64,000 nucleotides of DNA. Origin: an uncultured Pelagibacteraceae bacterium. GTDB lineage: Bacteria; Pseudomonadota; Alphaproteobacteria; Pelagibacterales; Pelagibacteraceae. Made by a program: the position numbers and the translations under genes. This document shows positions 56,245 to 63,846 of the stretch, in pieces. The notes beneath the pieces are model-generated. The model made no database searches. It worked only from the letters and a program-made list of their open reading frames with translations, and was not told the DNA's origin. The stretch's first letter is position 1. Every line of letters begins with the position of its first letter. The stretch is taken from the NCBI GenBank assembly GCA_902597725.1, contig CACJYQ010000002.1:1-64000 (forward strand), read 5' to 3'.

Positions 56245-56700
56245 TTATTTATTTAGTTGATTCTGCCATTTAAGACTTGCACGATTTAAATTTGCTTTTT
56301 TTCTTGCAGTGACCTTAAATTTTTCAAAAATTGTTGGTTCCCAAATCTGAAAAGTCTTACCTTGACCAACAAACACCATGCTGCTTCTAATTTTTGCATG
56401 TTTTAGTAATTTTGGTGTAAGTGAAATTCTTCCTTCACTATCAAATTGTAAATTAATGCTTTCTGATAATATTGATGTAGCGAAATAATCTCTTTTCTCC
56501 TCAAAAGGATTTAGAGAGTCTATTGAATTTGAAATTTTTTCAACTCTATCTTGTGGCCATGCCTCTATTGATTGACTATTAAAGGAGGGATAACAAATTA
56601 CCCCATTGTATCCCAAATTGGATAAGTAAGATCTAAAGCTTGCTGGCACCGACACCCTTCCTTTTTTGTCTATTTTGTTTTCGTAGGTTGATAAAAACAT
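56245..56700 (-). CDS. mraZ: Transcriptional regulator MraZ
   Basis: DNA-binding protein (151 aa) of two AbrB-like MraZ repeats: MFLSTYENKIDKKGRVSVPASFR and, in the second half, INLQFDSEGRISLTPKLLKHA, each with the conserved DxxGR. In other bacteria MraZ represses its own dcw operon. A matching operator lies just upstream. The chain is of normal length and is the first gene of the cluster. Confidence 0.95.
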   Translation of the reverse strand: MFLSTYENKIDKKGRVSVPASFRSYLSNLGYNGVICYPSFNSQSIEAWPQDRVEKISNSIDSLNPFEEKRDYFATSILSESINLQFDSEGRISLTPKLLKHAKIRSSMVFVGQGKTFQIWEPTIFEKFKVTARKKANLNRASLKWQNQLNK

Positions 56701-56718
56701 AAACCATAAAATCCTTTA

Positions 56719-56754
56719 TTCCCGTAATATGGGAACACATGGGATAATATGGGT
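56719..56754 (-). promoter_or_regulatory. MraZ operator: three TGGGN direct repeats with 10-bp period
   Basis: On the + strand TGGGA, TGGGA and TGGGT begin at 56730, 56740 and 56750, each separated by exactly five bases. This is the published MraZ recognition pattern (three TGGGN repeats with 5-nt spacers). They lie 30-54 bases upstream of the mraZ start, on the antisense strand. The first repeat is also part of a 17-bp inverted repeat TTCCCGTAATATGGGAA at 56719-56735. Autoregulation of the dcw cluster is the likely role. Confidence 0.75.
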
Positions 56755-56853
56755 TTTTAAGCTAGGTGTCAATACATACAATTTAGAGTTTAAATATACA
56801 AATTCGAATAATTTATTTTAAATATTGTTGATGGATTAAACTCAGAAAAGCTT

Positions 56854-57206
56854 GCCAGATAAACTATAAGCCGGGTTCTGTCATTTAAACTTATCATTTA
56901 TCTAGGTTTGAAATCACTTCCAAACTCAAGCGACTAACCCAGGTGACTAGCCAAGGATGGCTTTTTGTTTTTCAACAATGTCACCTCTACTTAGTCTTGC
57001 TCCCAGTGGGGTTTTCCAGCGTTCATTGTTACCAATAGAACCGGTGTGCTCTTACCACACCTTTTCACCCTTGCCATGTTATGGCGGTTTATTTTCTGTG
57101 GCACTATCCCTAGGGTTACCCCCGCCAGGTATTACCTGGCACTGTATCCTTGCGGAGCCCGGACTTTCCTCTTTAATTTGCTAAAGCGATAAGTCATTTA
57201 TCTGGC
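56854..57206 (-). ncRNA. rnpB: RNase P RNA (bacterial type A)
   Basis: Catalytic RNA that matures tRNA 5' ends. On the minus strand it opens with GCCAGATAAA, pairing perfectly over 10 bp with TTTATCTGGC at the 3' end (helix P1). The conserved AGAGGAAAGTCCGGGCTCCGC is at 57172-57152 and ACAGAACCCGGCTTAT at 56881-56866. About 353 nt long. It fills most of the 549-base gap between mraZ and the amidase gene; 56755-56853 shows nothing else. Ends are placed at the P1 helix. Confidence 0.95.
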
Positions 57207-57249
57207 GGTAACAATTTATAATTAAATCAATTTTTTTCAACAATAATTG

Positions 57250-57981
57250 TTAAGATTTAAGTAAATCTTTGCTAATAATTAAGCATTCTTGGTCGGAAAT
57301 CCCATTTATTAAGTTTTGCCTGAAATGTCGTTGAAATGCCTTAATAATATTTCTTTTTTTTATATTATTCTTTTGTTGAGAAGTTTTTAAATAACCAATC
57401 TTTCTCAAATTTGTCATAAAAATATTTTCTTCAACCAAATTTAACAGTATTAATCTTTTTGGTTTGAGTTTATTTTCACTCAAATTGTGCCATTGGGACA
57501 ATTTAGATTTTGCTAACTCTTTCCATGGAAACTTTTCTCCAGGATCTTTTTTACGATTTGGAGCAATATCAGAATGTCCTAAAATATTTTTTGATTTAAC
57601 TTTGAATTTATTTATCAAATATTTTAATAATTTTTTGGTGGAGATAATTTGTTTTTGATTAAAATTTTCATATTTATTATCATGGCCAGAATTCTGTATT
57701 TCAACGCCTATAGAATACTTATTAAGAGATTTTAGGTCTTTCCAGCTAGACTTGCCCGCATGCCAGGCTTCATAAATCGGGGGCACAAGATTTAATATTA
57801 AACCATTCTTTTTTATAAAATAATGCGCACTAACTTTTGTCTTGATATCACAAAGTCTATTTAAAGCAGATGACTCATATTTCATACCGGTATAGTGGAT
57901 AATTATAAATTTTATCTTTTTTTTAGATCTTTTGATTGGATTAAAGTTTGGTGAATAATTTGTTGATATTTTAGGCCACAT
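57250..57981 (-). CDS. N-acetylmuramoyl-L-alanine amidase (AmiD/AmpD type) with peptidoglycan-binding tail
   Basis: Zinc amidase (243 aa) of the Amidase_2 family cutting between MurNAc and L-Ala. Zinc ligands: His in IIHYTGM, His and Asp in LGHSDIAPNRKKDPGEKF; VSAHYFIKKNG and AWHAGKSSW are typical. The last 60 residues (MTNLRKIGY to ISKDLLKS) resemble a PG_binding_1 three-helix domain. No signal peptide is visible, so it could recycle muropeptides in the cytoplasm; an AmiD-like role at the envelope is less likely. Confidence 0.88.
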   Translation of the reverse strand: MWPKISTNYSPNFNPIKRSKKKIKFIIIHYTGMKYESSALNRLCDIKTKVSAHYFIKKNGLILNLVPPIYEAWHAGKSSWKDLKSLNKYSIGVEIQNSGHDNKYENFNQKQIISTKKLLKYLINKFKVKSKNILGHSDIAPNRKKDPGEKFPWKELAKSKLSQWHNLSENKLKPKRLILLNLVEENIFMTNLRKIGYLKTSQQKNNIKKRNIIKAFQRHFRQNLINGISDQECLIISKDLLKS

Positions 57982-58046
57982 TTGAGCTATAAAAATGATT
58001 TATTCTTATTTTAATTTATTTAACATTGTATTATACAGATCAATAG

Positions 58047-58835
58047 ATGATGAGGAAAATTATAGTAATTTTAATTTCAACTTTTACGCTAGTTGCGAAT
58101 GCTTACGCAGGTTCTGATGGGGAGCTTATTTTAAAAAAAAATGAACCATCAGAAATCAAGGATTGCTCAGAGACTTTCAACAAAGCATCATTTGCTCTTA
58201 ATCAAGGGTTGGATAAAATAATTTTTAAACCGGTCTCAAGCGTATATAGAGTATTACCATCACCGGTTAAAACTGGTGTAAGCAACTCACTTAATAACTT
58301 ATCAAATGTAGTAACTATACCAAATAATATTCTTCAAGGTGAATTTGCTCTAGCTGGTATTAATACTGGTAGATTTTTAATTAATACAACAGTTGGTATT
58401 TTAGGATTAATTGATGTTGCATCATACTTAGGTTTCAGTGAATATGTAAAAGAAGATTATGGGCAAAGTTTAGCTTCTCTTGGTGTTGGTCCTGGGTGTT
58501 ACTTGGTGTTACCTGTTTTGGGACCTAGCACTGCTAGAGATACTATTGCATCCATAACAAATTTTGTAGGTGGAGATGCTTGGTATAATGTAACTGTTCG
58601 ACATGACACAAATTATTTTAAGGATGTGGATTATTATGCATCGAAAGTGACTGCTGGTGTAGATTTTAGAGCAAAGAATTTTGACTCAATCGAAAACTTA
58701 GAAAAAAATTCACTAGACTTTTATGCATCTGTAAAAAGTCTTTACTTGCAGGATAGACAGCAAAGAATCTTGAACAGTACGAAAATTGTTGAAACTCAGG
58801 ATGATAGTGATTGGGAAGAAATAGAGACACAGTAA
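58047..58835 (+). CDS. mlaA: MlaA/VacJ family phospholipid transport protein
   Basis: Outer-membrane component (262 aa) that removes mislocalised phospholipids. A signal peptide ends AYAGS near residue 22. The MlaA domain follows: FNKASFALNQGLDKIIFKP, NNLSNVVTIPNNILQGE, AGINTGRFLINTTVGILGLIDVA and GYGQ-like KEDYGQSLASLGVGPGCYLVLP. Unlike E. coli MlaA there is no lipobox cysteine at the cleavage site. The first Cys comes about 18 residues later. mlaC follows after 15 bases; mlaDEF are not in the window. Confidence 0.9.
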   Translation: MMRKIIVILISTFTLVANAYAGSDGELILKKNEPSEIKDCSETFNKASFALNQGLDKIIFKPVSSVYRVLPSPVKTGVSNSLNNLSNVVTIPNNILQGEFALAGINTGRFLINTTVGILGLIDVASYLGFSEYVKEDYGQSLASLGVGPGCYLVLPVLGPSTARDTIASITNFVGGDAWYNVTVRHDTNYFKDVDYYASKVTAGVDFRAKNFDSIENLEKNSLDFYASVKSLYLQDRQQRILNSTKIVETQDDSDWEEIETQ

Positions 58836-58850
58836 TTTCATTCATAAATA

Positions 58851-59438
58851 ATGAAACTGAAATTTTTAACATTTTTAATTATTTTCTTTTCAATTTCATC
58901 AGTTTCTTTCTCAATTGAACCAGATATTTTTGTCCAGTCTACTGTTAATAGAGCTTCAAAATTACTAGGCGAAAATATTTCTAAAGATGAAAAAATAGAA
59001 AAATTGAAATTAATTGCTAAGGAGACAGTTGATATAAGAGGTATTGGTTATTATACGCTTGGTTCAAAGAGAAAGAGTCTAAATGAAGAGGAAAAAATAA
59101 GATATATTAAATTATTTGAAGAATATTTTTTAAAAAGTTTCTCTAGCAGATTAGCAGAGTACACAAATCCAGAAATTGACGTATTGAATAAAGAAAAACT
59201 TAATGACAATTACACTATTGTAAATAGTTTACTAAAAGCCACCAATGAAAGGCCTGAAATAAAAATAGATTGGAGAATTTATACAAAAGATCCTAATAAC
59301 CCTCTTATAAGAGATTTAATAATTGAGGGTCTAAGTCTAGCAAGAACTCAAAAAGAGGAATTCGCGTCAGTTTTAAGCTCCAACGATGACAATATTGATG
59401 CTTTATTCAAAGTTTTAGAGGAATTTTCCAGTAAATAA
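58851..59438 (+). CDS. mlaC: MlaC/Ttg2D family periplasmic phospholipid carrier
   Basis: Periplasmic shuttle (195 aa) moving phospholipid between MlaA and the inner-membrane Mla transporter. Signal peptide at residues 1-20 (FLIIFFSISSVSFS), then the MlaC fold with ETVDIRGIGYYTLGSKRKSL, IRYIKLFEEYFLKSFSSRLAEY and DLIIEGLSLARTQKEEFASVL. It lies 15 bases downstream of mlaA and is followed by the truncated tRNA copy. Confidence 0.92.
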   Translation: MKLKFLTFLIIFFSISSVSFSIEPDIFVQSTVNRASKLLGENISKDEKIEKLKLIAKETVDIRGIGYYTLGSKRKSLNEEEKIRYIKLFEEYFLKSFSSRLAEYTNPEIDVLNKEKLNDNYTIVNSLLKATNERPEIKIDWRIYTKDPNNPLIRDLIIEGLSLARTQKEEFASVLSSNDDNIDALFKVLEEFSSK

Positions 59439-59455
59439 ATTTTTTATCTAATTTA

Positions 59456-59505
59456 ATTTGGTGGGCCCGCCAGGACTCGAACCTGGGACCAATACATTAT
59501 GAGTG
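59456..59505 (-). repeat. Truncated copy of a tRNA 3' half (putative att site, distal)
   Basis: These 50 bases are identical to 60835-60884, i.e. the intact CAU tRNA from position 30 (anticodon stem) to its CCA end plus three flanking bases. Homology stops abruptly at the anticodon stem; the 5' half of the tRNA is not found nearby. It is the distal att-like site of the cassette to its right. Confidence 0.9.
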
Positions 59506-59624
59506 GTCTGAATGAACTTAAATTATCATTGCTATAATTAATTTTTTTTATCTCTACGTCTTTTTGACTCAATTTGGTATACAACGATAAAATTTAATCT
59601 GTCAAATAAATGTGTACGACTCAG

Positions 59625-59981
59625 TTATTTAAGACCAATATGTTTTTCCATTAACGGCCATCTTGCATCAAGTTTATTTTTCTTTCTTTCTTTTTGCATA
59701 CTTTTTATATCACAGGATAATGCCATTAAATTAATATACATAATATCTGTCTTATTAAATGCCTTAATTCTTTTAAGTTTTTTTTCTTTTTGAAGAAACA
59801 TTTTTATTCTTCTCTCAAGTTCCTTGCCCATAATTGATTTTTTTGTCGTATCTTCTACCCAAGTTAAATACATTCCAAATTCTAAACCCATTAAACCGTG
59901 ATATTGCTCTTCAAGTAAAGGTGGCTCTAACTTTCCCTTTTGATTTTTTGTTTTTCCTAAAAATTTATCAAAAATTCCCAT
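59625..59981 (-). CDS. Hypothetical protein, cassette gene 3
   Basis: A 118-aa protein with no recognised family. The N-terminus MGIFDKFLGKTKNQKG could form a short amphipathic helix, followed by a proline-containing acidic stretch and a long, charged helix (about 45-80) rich in Lys and Glu. No signal peptide or membrane segment is seen. It is the last gene of the three-gene unit, five bases after the previous gene. Confidence 0.65.
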   Translation of the reverse strand: MGIFDKFLGKTKNQKGKLEPPLLEEQYHGLMGLEFGMYLTWVEDTTKKSIMGKELERRIKMFLQKEKKLKRIKAFNKTDIMYINLMALSCDIKSMQKERKKNKLDARWPLMEKHIGLK

Positions 59982-59986
59982 CTTAA

Positions 59987-60412
59987 TTAAAGTCCAAATT
60001 TTTTTTCAAATTTTTGAATTTCTTTATCAGATAGATTTTGTCTAACCCATTCTTGTATAGGAGTAATTGTTGACCACATTATTTTTTCTCCAAACTTTCC
60101 ACAATTTGCTAATAAAAAACTTTCAACGAGTGCAGTTTTTACCCATTTAGGATCTTTATCTTCTAATTTAGAAATTGCTTGCTGTCGTTTTTTTGTAGCT
60201 TGATTGATTTGTTTAAGAATTATCTTATCTAACTTTGAGCTTGGGGCTGGCAATCCTTCTATCTCTTTTACTGCCTTAATAGTTTCTGAGAAAACATATT
60301 TAGCAACAATTTTTTTATCTTTTTCACTTAATTCGTCTGCTTTTTCTAAAGTTCTAATCGTCTCTTTCAAAAGTGACTTTCCTTGACTGTTACCAAATAA
60401 TCCAAAAATCAT
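59987..60412 (-). CDS. Hypothetical helical protein, cassette gene 2
   Basis: A 141-aa, predominantly helical, charged protein; no family recognised. It starts MIFGLFGNSQGKSLL, a short amphipathic segment reminiscent of the next gene's start, and contains several Lys/Glu-rich helices. One cysteine lies near residue 105. It is presumably soluble and cytoplasmic. It begins one base after the membrane-protein gene, so both are probably translated from one message. Confidence 0.65.
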   Translation of the reverse strand: MIFGLFGNSQGKSLLKETIRTLEKADELSEKDKKIVAKYVFSETIKAVKEIEGLPAPSSKLDKIILKQINQATKKRQQAISKLEDKDPKWVKTALVESFLLANCGKFGEKIMWSTITPIQEWVRQNLSDKEIQKFEKKFGL

Positions 60413-60413
60413 T

Positions 60414-60710
60414 TTAACCTATCTCTGCATAAAAACCTGGCGCAAGCCATTTTAAAAAACTATATCCCCCTGGATCCGCAAACCACATTACTAAAGATGG
60501 AAGCCAAAGTATTGCTCTAACTATAGGAGTAATTGCTATTAAATATCCTGACATCATTAAAAATGATAATCCAGAAAAACTAAAAACAGACCAACCCATT
60601 CCTATGAGCACAAACCATTGAGCATAAACATAAGACAGAGCCATTGGAATAGATAACAATGATCCAATTATAAAATATCCAAAACCAAGAGATTTTAGAA
60701 ATTTTTTCAT
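60414..60710 (-). CDS. Hypothetical membrane protein, cassette gene 1
   Basis: A 98-aa protein with three likely membrane segments (about 8-30, 33-55 and 58-76), rich in Trp, Tyr, Phe and Gly, ending GFYAEIG. No family is recognised. It is the first gene of the unit. Together the three genes encode one small membrane protein and two small charged soluble proteins, which would fit a membrane-linked complex, but that is inference. Confidence 0.65.
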   Translation of the reverse strand: MKKFLKSLGFGYFIIGSLLSIPMALSYVYAQWFVLIGMGWSVFSFSGLSFLMMSGYLIAITPIVRAILWLPSLVMWFADPGGYSFLKWLAPGFYAEIG

Positions 60711-60837
60711 ATGGATAAGACTAATACATTCCTAAATAAAACTCGACTCAATCTCATACACAATGAAAAAATTTTTGGAGAGTTTTTTACACAAATTTTA
60801 AAAAGCTCTTATTTCTAAACGTTGATTTTACTGGATT

Positions 60838-60914
60838 TGGTGGGCCCGCCAGGACTCGAACCTGGGACCAATACATTATGAGTGTACTGCTCTAACCAAC
60901 TGAGCTACAGGCCC
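60838..60914 (-). tRNA. tRNA with CAU anticodon (Ile2 more likely than elongator Met)
   Basis: A complete 77-nt cloverleaf with encoded CCA: acceptor GGGCCTG/CGGGCCC, D-arm GCTC/GAGC, anticodon stem GTACA/TGTAT with loop CTCATAA, T-arm CCAGG-TTCGAGT-CCTGG. Base pair G1-C72 excludes initiator tRNA. The acceptor and the TTGGTC variable region resemble tRNA-Ile, whose C34 is changed to lysidine by TilS; elongator Met remains possible. Its 3' half is duplicated at 59456. Confidence 0.92.
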
Positions 60915-61009
60915 AAAATCAATAATGATGTGTACAACGTTTTTCTTTACCACGCAAGTCGAGATATTTTAATATAAATATAATCAGTTTTTCGGTTATA
61001 TATAAATTT

Positions 61010-61867
61010 ATGAATCAAAGTACAAAAAAACTTGAGATATTCAAATTATTTAAAAAGTCAAAAAAATTTTCAATTAAATGGAGTAGCTACTTTCAAGTTT
61101 ATGAAAAAATATTTTCAAAATACAAAAATAAGAAAATTAAATTTGTAGAAATAGGTGTAGCTAATGGTGGATCATTATTTATGTGGCAGAAGTTCTTTGG
61201 TAAAAAGGCAAAAATAATTGGTATAGATTTAAATCCTAATGCAAAAAAGTTAGAAAAATACGGATTTAAAATTTATGTAGGTAGTCAAAGTGATAAGAAT
61301 TTTTGGAAAAATTTTTATAAAAAAGAAGGGAAGATTGATATTGTTTTAGATGATGGTGGCCACAAAAACTTACAACAAATCAGTACTGTGCATTACTCAT
61401 TGCCGCATATAAAAGATGGTGGAAAAATAGTTGTTGAAGATACAAGCGTAAGCTATGTAAAAAAAGAATTTTACAATCCCTCTAAATATTCTTTTATAAA
61501 TTATGCCAAAAATATTATTGATATTATCCATAGAAGATCGCCATTGTTAAATAAAAACTTAAATTTTTACGCCAAGAAAATATTTTTTGTAGAATTCTTT
61601 GAATCAATAGTGGTGTTTTCTATTGATGCGAAAAAATGTTTTGCAAATAAACAGGTCAAAAATAACGCTAAAAATGAATGGGCAATAGATTATAGACATA
61701 ATGAATACTTTAGAGGATTAAAAAGTAAACTTGATAGAGAATATGGTCTCCTTAACAAGAGAAATTTTTTTAGAAAAGTTACTAGAAAATTATTTTACAG
61801 AAATTTTTTGTTTAATTTGCTTGATAATTTCAAGATAAAAAAAATTTTTAAGGAAATTCAGAAATAA
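61010..61867 (+). CDS. Class I SAM-dependent methyltransferase (CmcI/MycE-like)
   Basis: A 285-aa methyltransferase-like protein. The SAM site is FVEIGVANGGSLFMWQKFFG (about 46-65), followed by IIGIDLNPNAKKL and the metal-type motif VLDDGGHKNLQQ, which resembles the DDGSH of macrolide-sugar and cephalosporin-type methyltransferases. In oceanic bacteria such genes often modify surface glycans or sugars; the substrate is unknown. It lies alone between two tRNA genes on the opposite strand and stops only seven bases before the 3' end of tRNA-Val. Confidence 0.78.
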   Translation: MNQSTKKLEIFKLFKKSKKFSIKWSSYFQVYEKIFSKYKNKKIKFVEIGVANGGSLFMWQKFFGKKAKIIGIDLNPNAKKLEKYGFKIYVGSQSDKNFWKNFYKKEGKIDIVLDDGGHKNLQQISTVHYSLPHIKDGGKIVVEDTSVSYVKKEFYNPSKYSFINYAKNIIDIIHRRSPLLNKNLNFYAKKIFFVEFFESIVVFSIDAKKCFANKQVKNNAKNEWAIDYRHNEYFRGLKSKLDREYGLLNKRNFFRKVTRKLFYRNFLFNLLDNFKIKKIFKEIQK

Positions 61868-61874
61868 ATTTTGA

Positions 61875-61949
61875 TGGTGGGCCGTGTTGGTTACGCTCCA
61901 ACTACCCCTGCAATGTCAATGCAGTACTCTACTATTGAGCTAACGGCCC
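61875..61949 (-). tRNA. tRNA-Val(GAC) with atypical D- and T-loops
   Basis: A 75-nt cloverleaf with perfect acceptor (GGGCCGT/ACGGCCC), anticodon (CTGCA/TGCAG) and T-stems (GTTGG/CCAAC), loop TTGACAT and encoded CCA. The T-loop is AGCGTAA instead of TTCRANN and the D-loop AATAGTA lacks G18. All helices are intact, so it is not simply decayed. Whether it takes part in normal translation is uncertain. Confidence 0.8.
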
Positions 61950-61952
61950 AAA

Positions 61953-63779
61953 TTAACTTTCTAAAAAACTCTTTAATTGTTTCGATCGACTTGGATGTTT
62001 TAATTTTCTTAAAGCTTTAGCCTCTATTTGTCGAATTCTTTCCCTAGTAACAGAAAATTGAAGACCCACTTCTTCAAGTGTATGGTCTGTATTCATTCCT
62101 ACACCAAATCTCATTCTTAACACTCTTTCCTCTCTTGGGGTAAGTGTAGATAAAATTTTTGTAGTTGCCTCTCCTAAGTTTGATTTAATTGCTTGCTCTA
62201 AAGGAGCTAACGCTTTTGTATCTTCTATAAAATCACCAAGACTACTGTCTTCCTCATCACCTACTGGTTTTTCTAAAGAAACTGGTTCTTTAGAAATTTT
62301 CAATACTTTTCTTACTTTATCTAAGGGCATTCTAAGTTTTTTTGCTAATTCCTCTGGAGTTGCCTCTCTTCCAAATTCACTTAAAATTAGTCTTTGTGTT
62401 CTAACTATCTTGTTAATAGTTTCAATCATGTGAACAGGTATTCTTATTGTTCTTGCTTGATCCGCGATGGATCTTGTAATTGCTTGTCTTATCCACCAAG
62501 TTGCATAAGTCGAAAACTTATATCCTCTTCGATACTCAAATTTATCAACAGCTTTCATAAGGCCAATATTACCCTCTTGAATTAAATCTAAAAATTGTAG
62601 TCCCCTATTTGTATATTTTTTTGCAATAGAAATAACTAATCTTAGATTTGCCTCAACCATTTCTTTTTTAGCTATTCTTGACTCTTTTTCACCTTTTTGA
62701 ACTCTGCTTACTAATTTTTTAAAATCTGTCACAGACATTCCAAGCTTGTGGCTAATTTCTATCAATCTTTCCCTTATATTTTTAAATTCTTCTTTGTTTT
62801 TGCTAAAAAATTGCTTCCATAAAGAATTGGTGTCTAAGAATTTTTTTAGATTAGGGTTTATTTCATTTCCTATATAAAATTTTATAAATTCATTCCTTGG
62901 TATTTTTTGATCCATTGCTAATCTCAGAAGATTTCCTTCTAAGGATATAATTTTTTTATTTTCAATATAATGTTTTTGCACTAGTTCCTCTAATACTGAT
63001 GGAGATAGCTGAAGAGATTTGATGTTTTCTAAAATACCATTAACTATTTTCTCATATCCTTTTTCTTTAGATGTTGAAAAAGTTTGTGAATTTAAAACAC
63101 AATCTAGTTTTTCTTTTTGATATTTAATTAATTTACGATACTCTTTTGTTAACAAATGAACTGTTTTTAAAACTTTTGGTTTAATTTCAGACTCCATCGC
63201 TGCAAGAGTTGGGTTAAAATCATCATCACCTTCATCACTTGAATTTTCATCTTTTTCATCCTCTCCAGCATTTTTTTGCTTTGCACTTGGGCCTGTATTT
63301 TCGTCCTCCATATAATTAGTATCAATATCGATTATTTCTCTGACAAGAATTTCGTCTTTTTGCAATTTTTCATCCCAATCAAAAAATTGTTGCGCTGTTA
63401 TTGGGCTTTGAGATAATGCAATTAACATAACATCTTTTCCAGCTTCAATTCTTTTTGCAATTGCTATTTCACCCTCTCTTGAAAGTAATTCGACACCACC
63501 CATTTCTCTGAGGTACATTCTTATTGGGTCATCACTTTTTTCTATAGTCTTTCCTTCCTCTTTTGACGAACTCTCTTTTTTTCTTAAAACTTTATAATCT
63601 GATTTTTTTTCTACTAATATTATTCCTTCATCTAAAATATGAATAAAAGCTTGTGACAAATTTTCATCTGAAAGATTTCTTTTTCCAAGTGATTTACTAA
63701 GTTCTTCATATGTAATGAAACCTCTGTGAGTTCCACGACCCATCAATCTAGCAAAAGATTTTGTAATTATTCTTTCCAC
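61953..63779 (-). CDS. rpoD: RNA polymerase primary sigma factor RpoD
   Basis: Housekeeping sigma-70 (608 aa). Region 1.1 starts at the N-terminus ([16 protein letters not shown]), region 1.2 at [21 protein letters not shown], region 2 includes [56 protein letters not shown] in pieces (the last with -10 recognition), region 3 [14 protein letters not shown], and region 4.2 [23 protein letters not shown]. An acidic insertion (about 160-190) is usual in proteobacterial RpoD. It follows dnaG, the conserved macromolecular-synthesis order. Confidence 0.97.
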   Translation of the reverse strand: MERIITKSFARLMGRGTHRGFITYEELSKSLGKRNLSDENLSQAFIHILDEGIILVEKKSDYKVLRKKESSSKEEGKTIEKSDDPIRMYLREMGGVELLSREGEIAIAKRIEAGKDVMLIALSQSPITAQQFFDWDEKLQKDEILVREIIDIDTNYMEDENTGPSAKQKNAGEDEKDENSSDEGDDDFNPTLAAMESEIKPKVLKTVHLLTKEYRKLIKYQKEKLDCVLNSQTFSTSKEKGYEKIVNGILENIKSLQLSPSVLEELVQKHYIENKKIISLEGNLLRLAMDQKIPRNEFIKFYIGNEINPNLKKFLDTNSLWKQFFSKNKEEFKNIRERLIEISHKLGMSVTDFKKLVSRVQKGEKESRIAKKEMVEANLRLVISIAKKYTNRGLQFLDLIQEGNIGLMKAVDKFEYRRGYKFSTYATWWIRQAITRSIADQARTIRIPVHMIETINKIVRTQRLILSEFGREATPEELAKKLRMPLDKVRKVLKISKEPVSLEKPVGDEEDSSLGDFIEDTKALAPLEQAIKSNLGEATTKILSTLTPREERVLRMRFGVGMNTDHTLEEVGLQFSVTRERIRQIEAKALRKLKHPSRSKQLKSFLES

Positions 63780-63846
63780 AGTAATATAAGTTAGAGAGAC
63801 TTATATAGTATCAAATTAGCAAAAATCCATTGCTAATTTATTCGGA

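Larger units (their letters stand above)
59456..60884. mobile_element. tRNA-bracketed 1.38-kb cassette, integrase absent
   Basis: The segment between the two 50-nt tRNA-derived direct repeats carries three minus-strand genes packed with 5- and 1-base gaps. A direct repeat that restores the tRNA's 3' half from the anticodon loop onward is the classical result of a tyrosine recombinase integrating into a tRNA gene. No integrase, excisionase or relic of one is visible, so it would be a decayed or trans-mobilised element. A local tRNA duplication followed by decay would be the alternative. Confidence 0.6.

Noticed and set aside
56957..57184. An open frame of 75 codons on the + strand
   Set aside because: It lies wholly within the RNase P RNA gene, antisense to it; the conserved RNA motifs explain the sequence.
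59456..59624. A second tRNA interrupted by a group I intron at the anticodon loop
   Set aside because: Group I introns do occur at the anticodon of some bacterial tRNAs, but the missing 5' half (D-arm and acceptor strand) is not found downstream of the break, and no intron core is visible.
60764..60802. Twelve-codon frame upstream of the CAU tRNA, starting with Met-Lys-Lys-Phe-Leu like the cassette's membrane gene
   Set aside because: The likeness covers five common residues only and ends in a stop after 12 codons; most likely chance.
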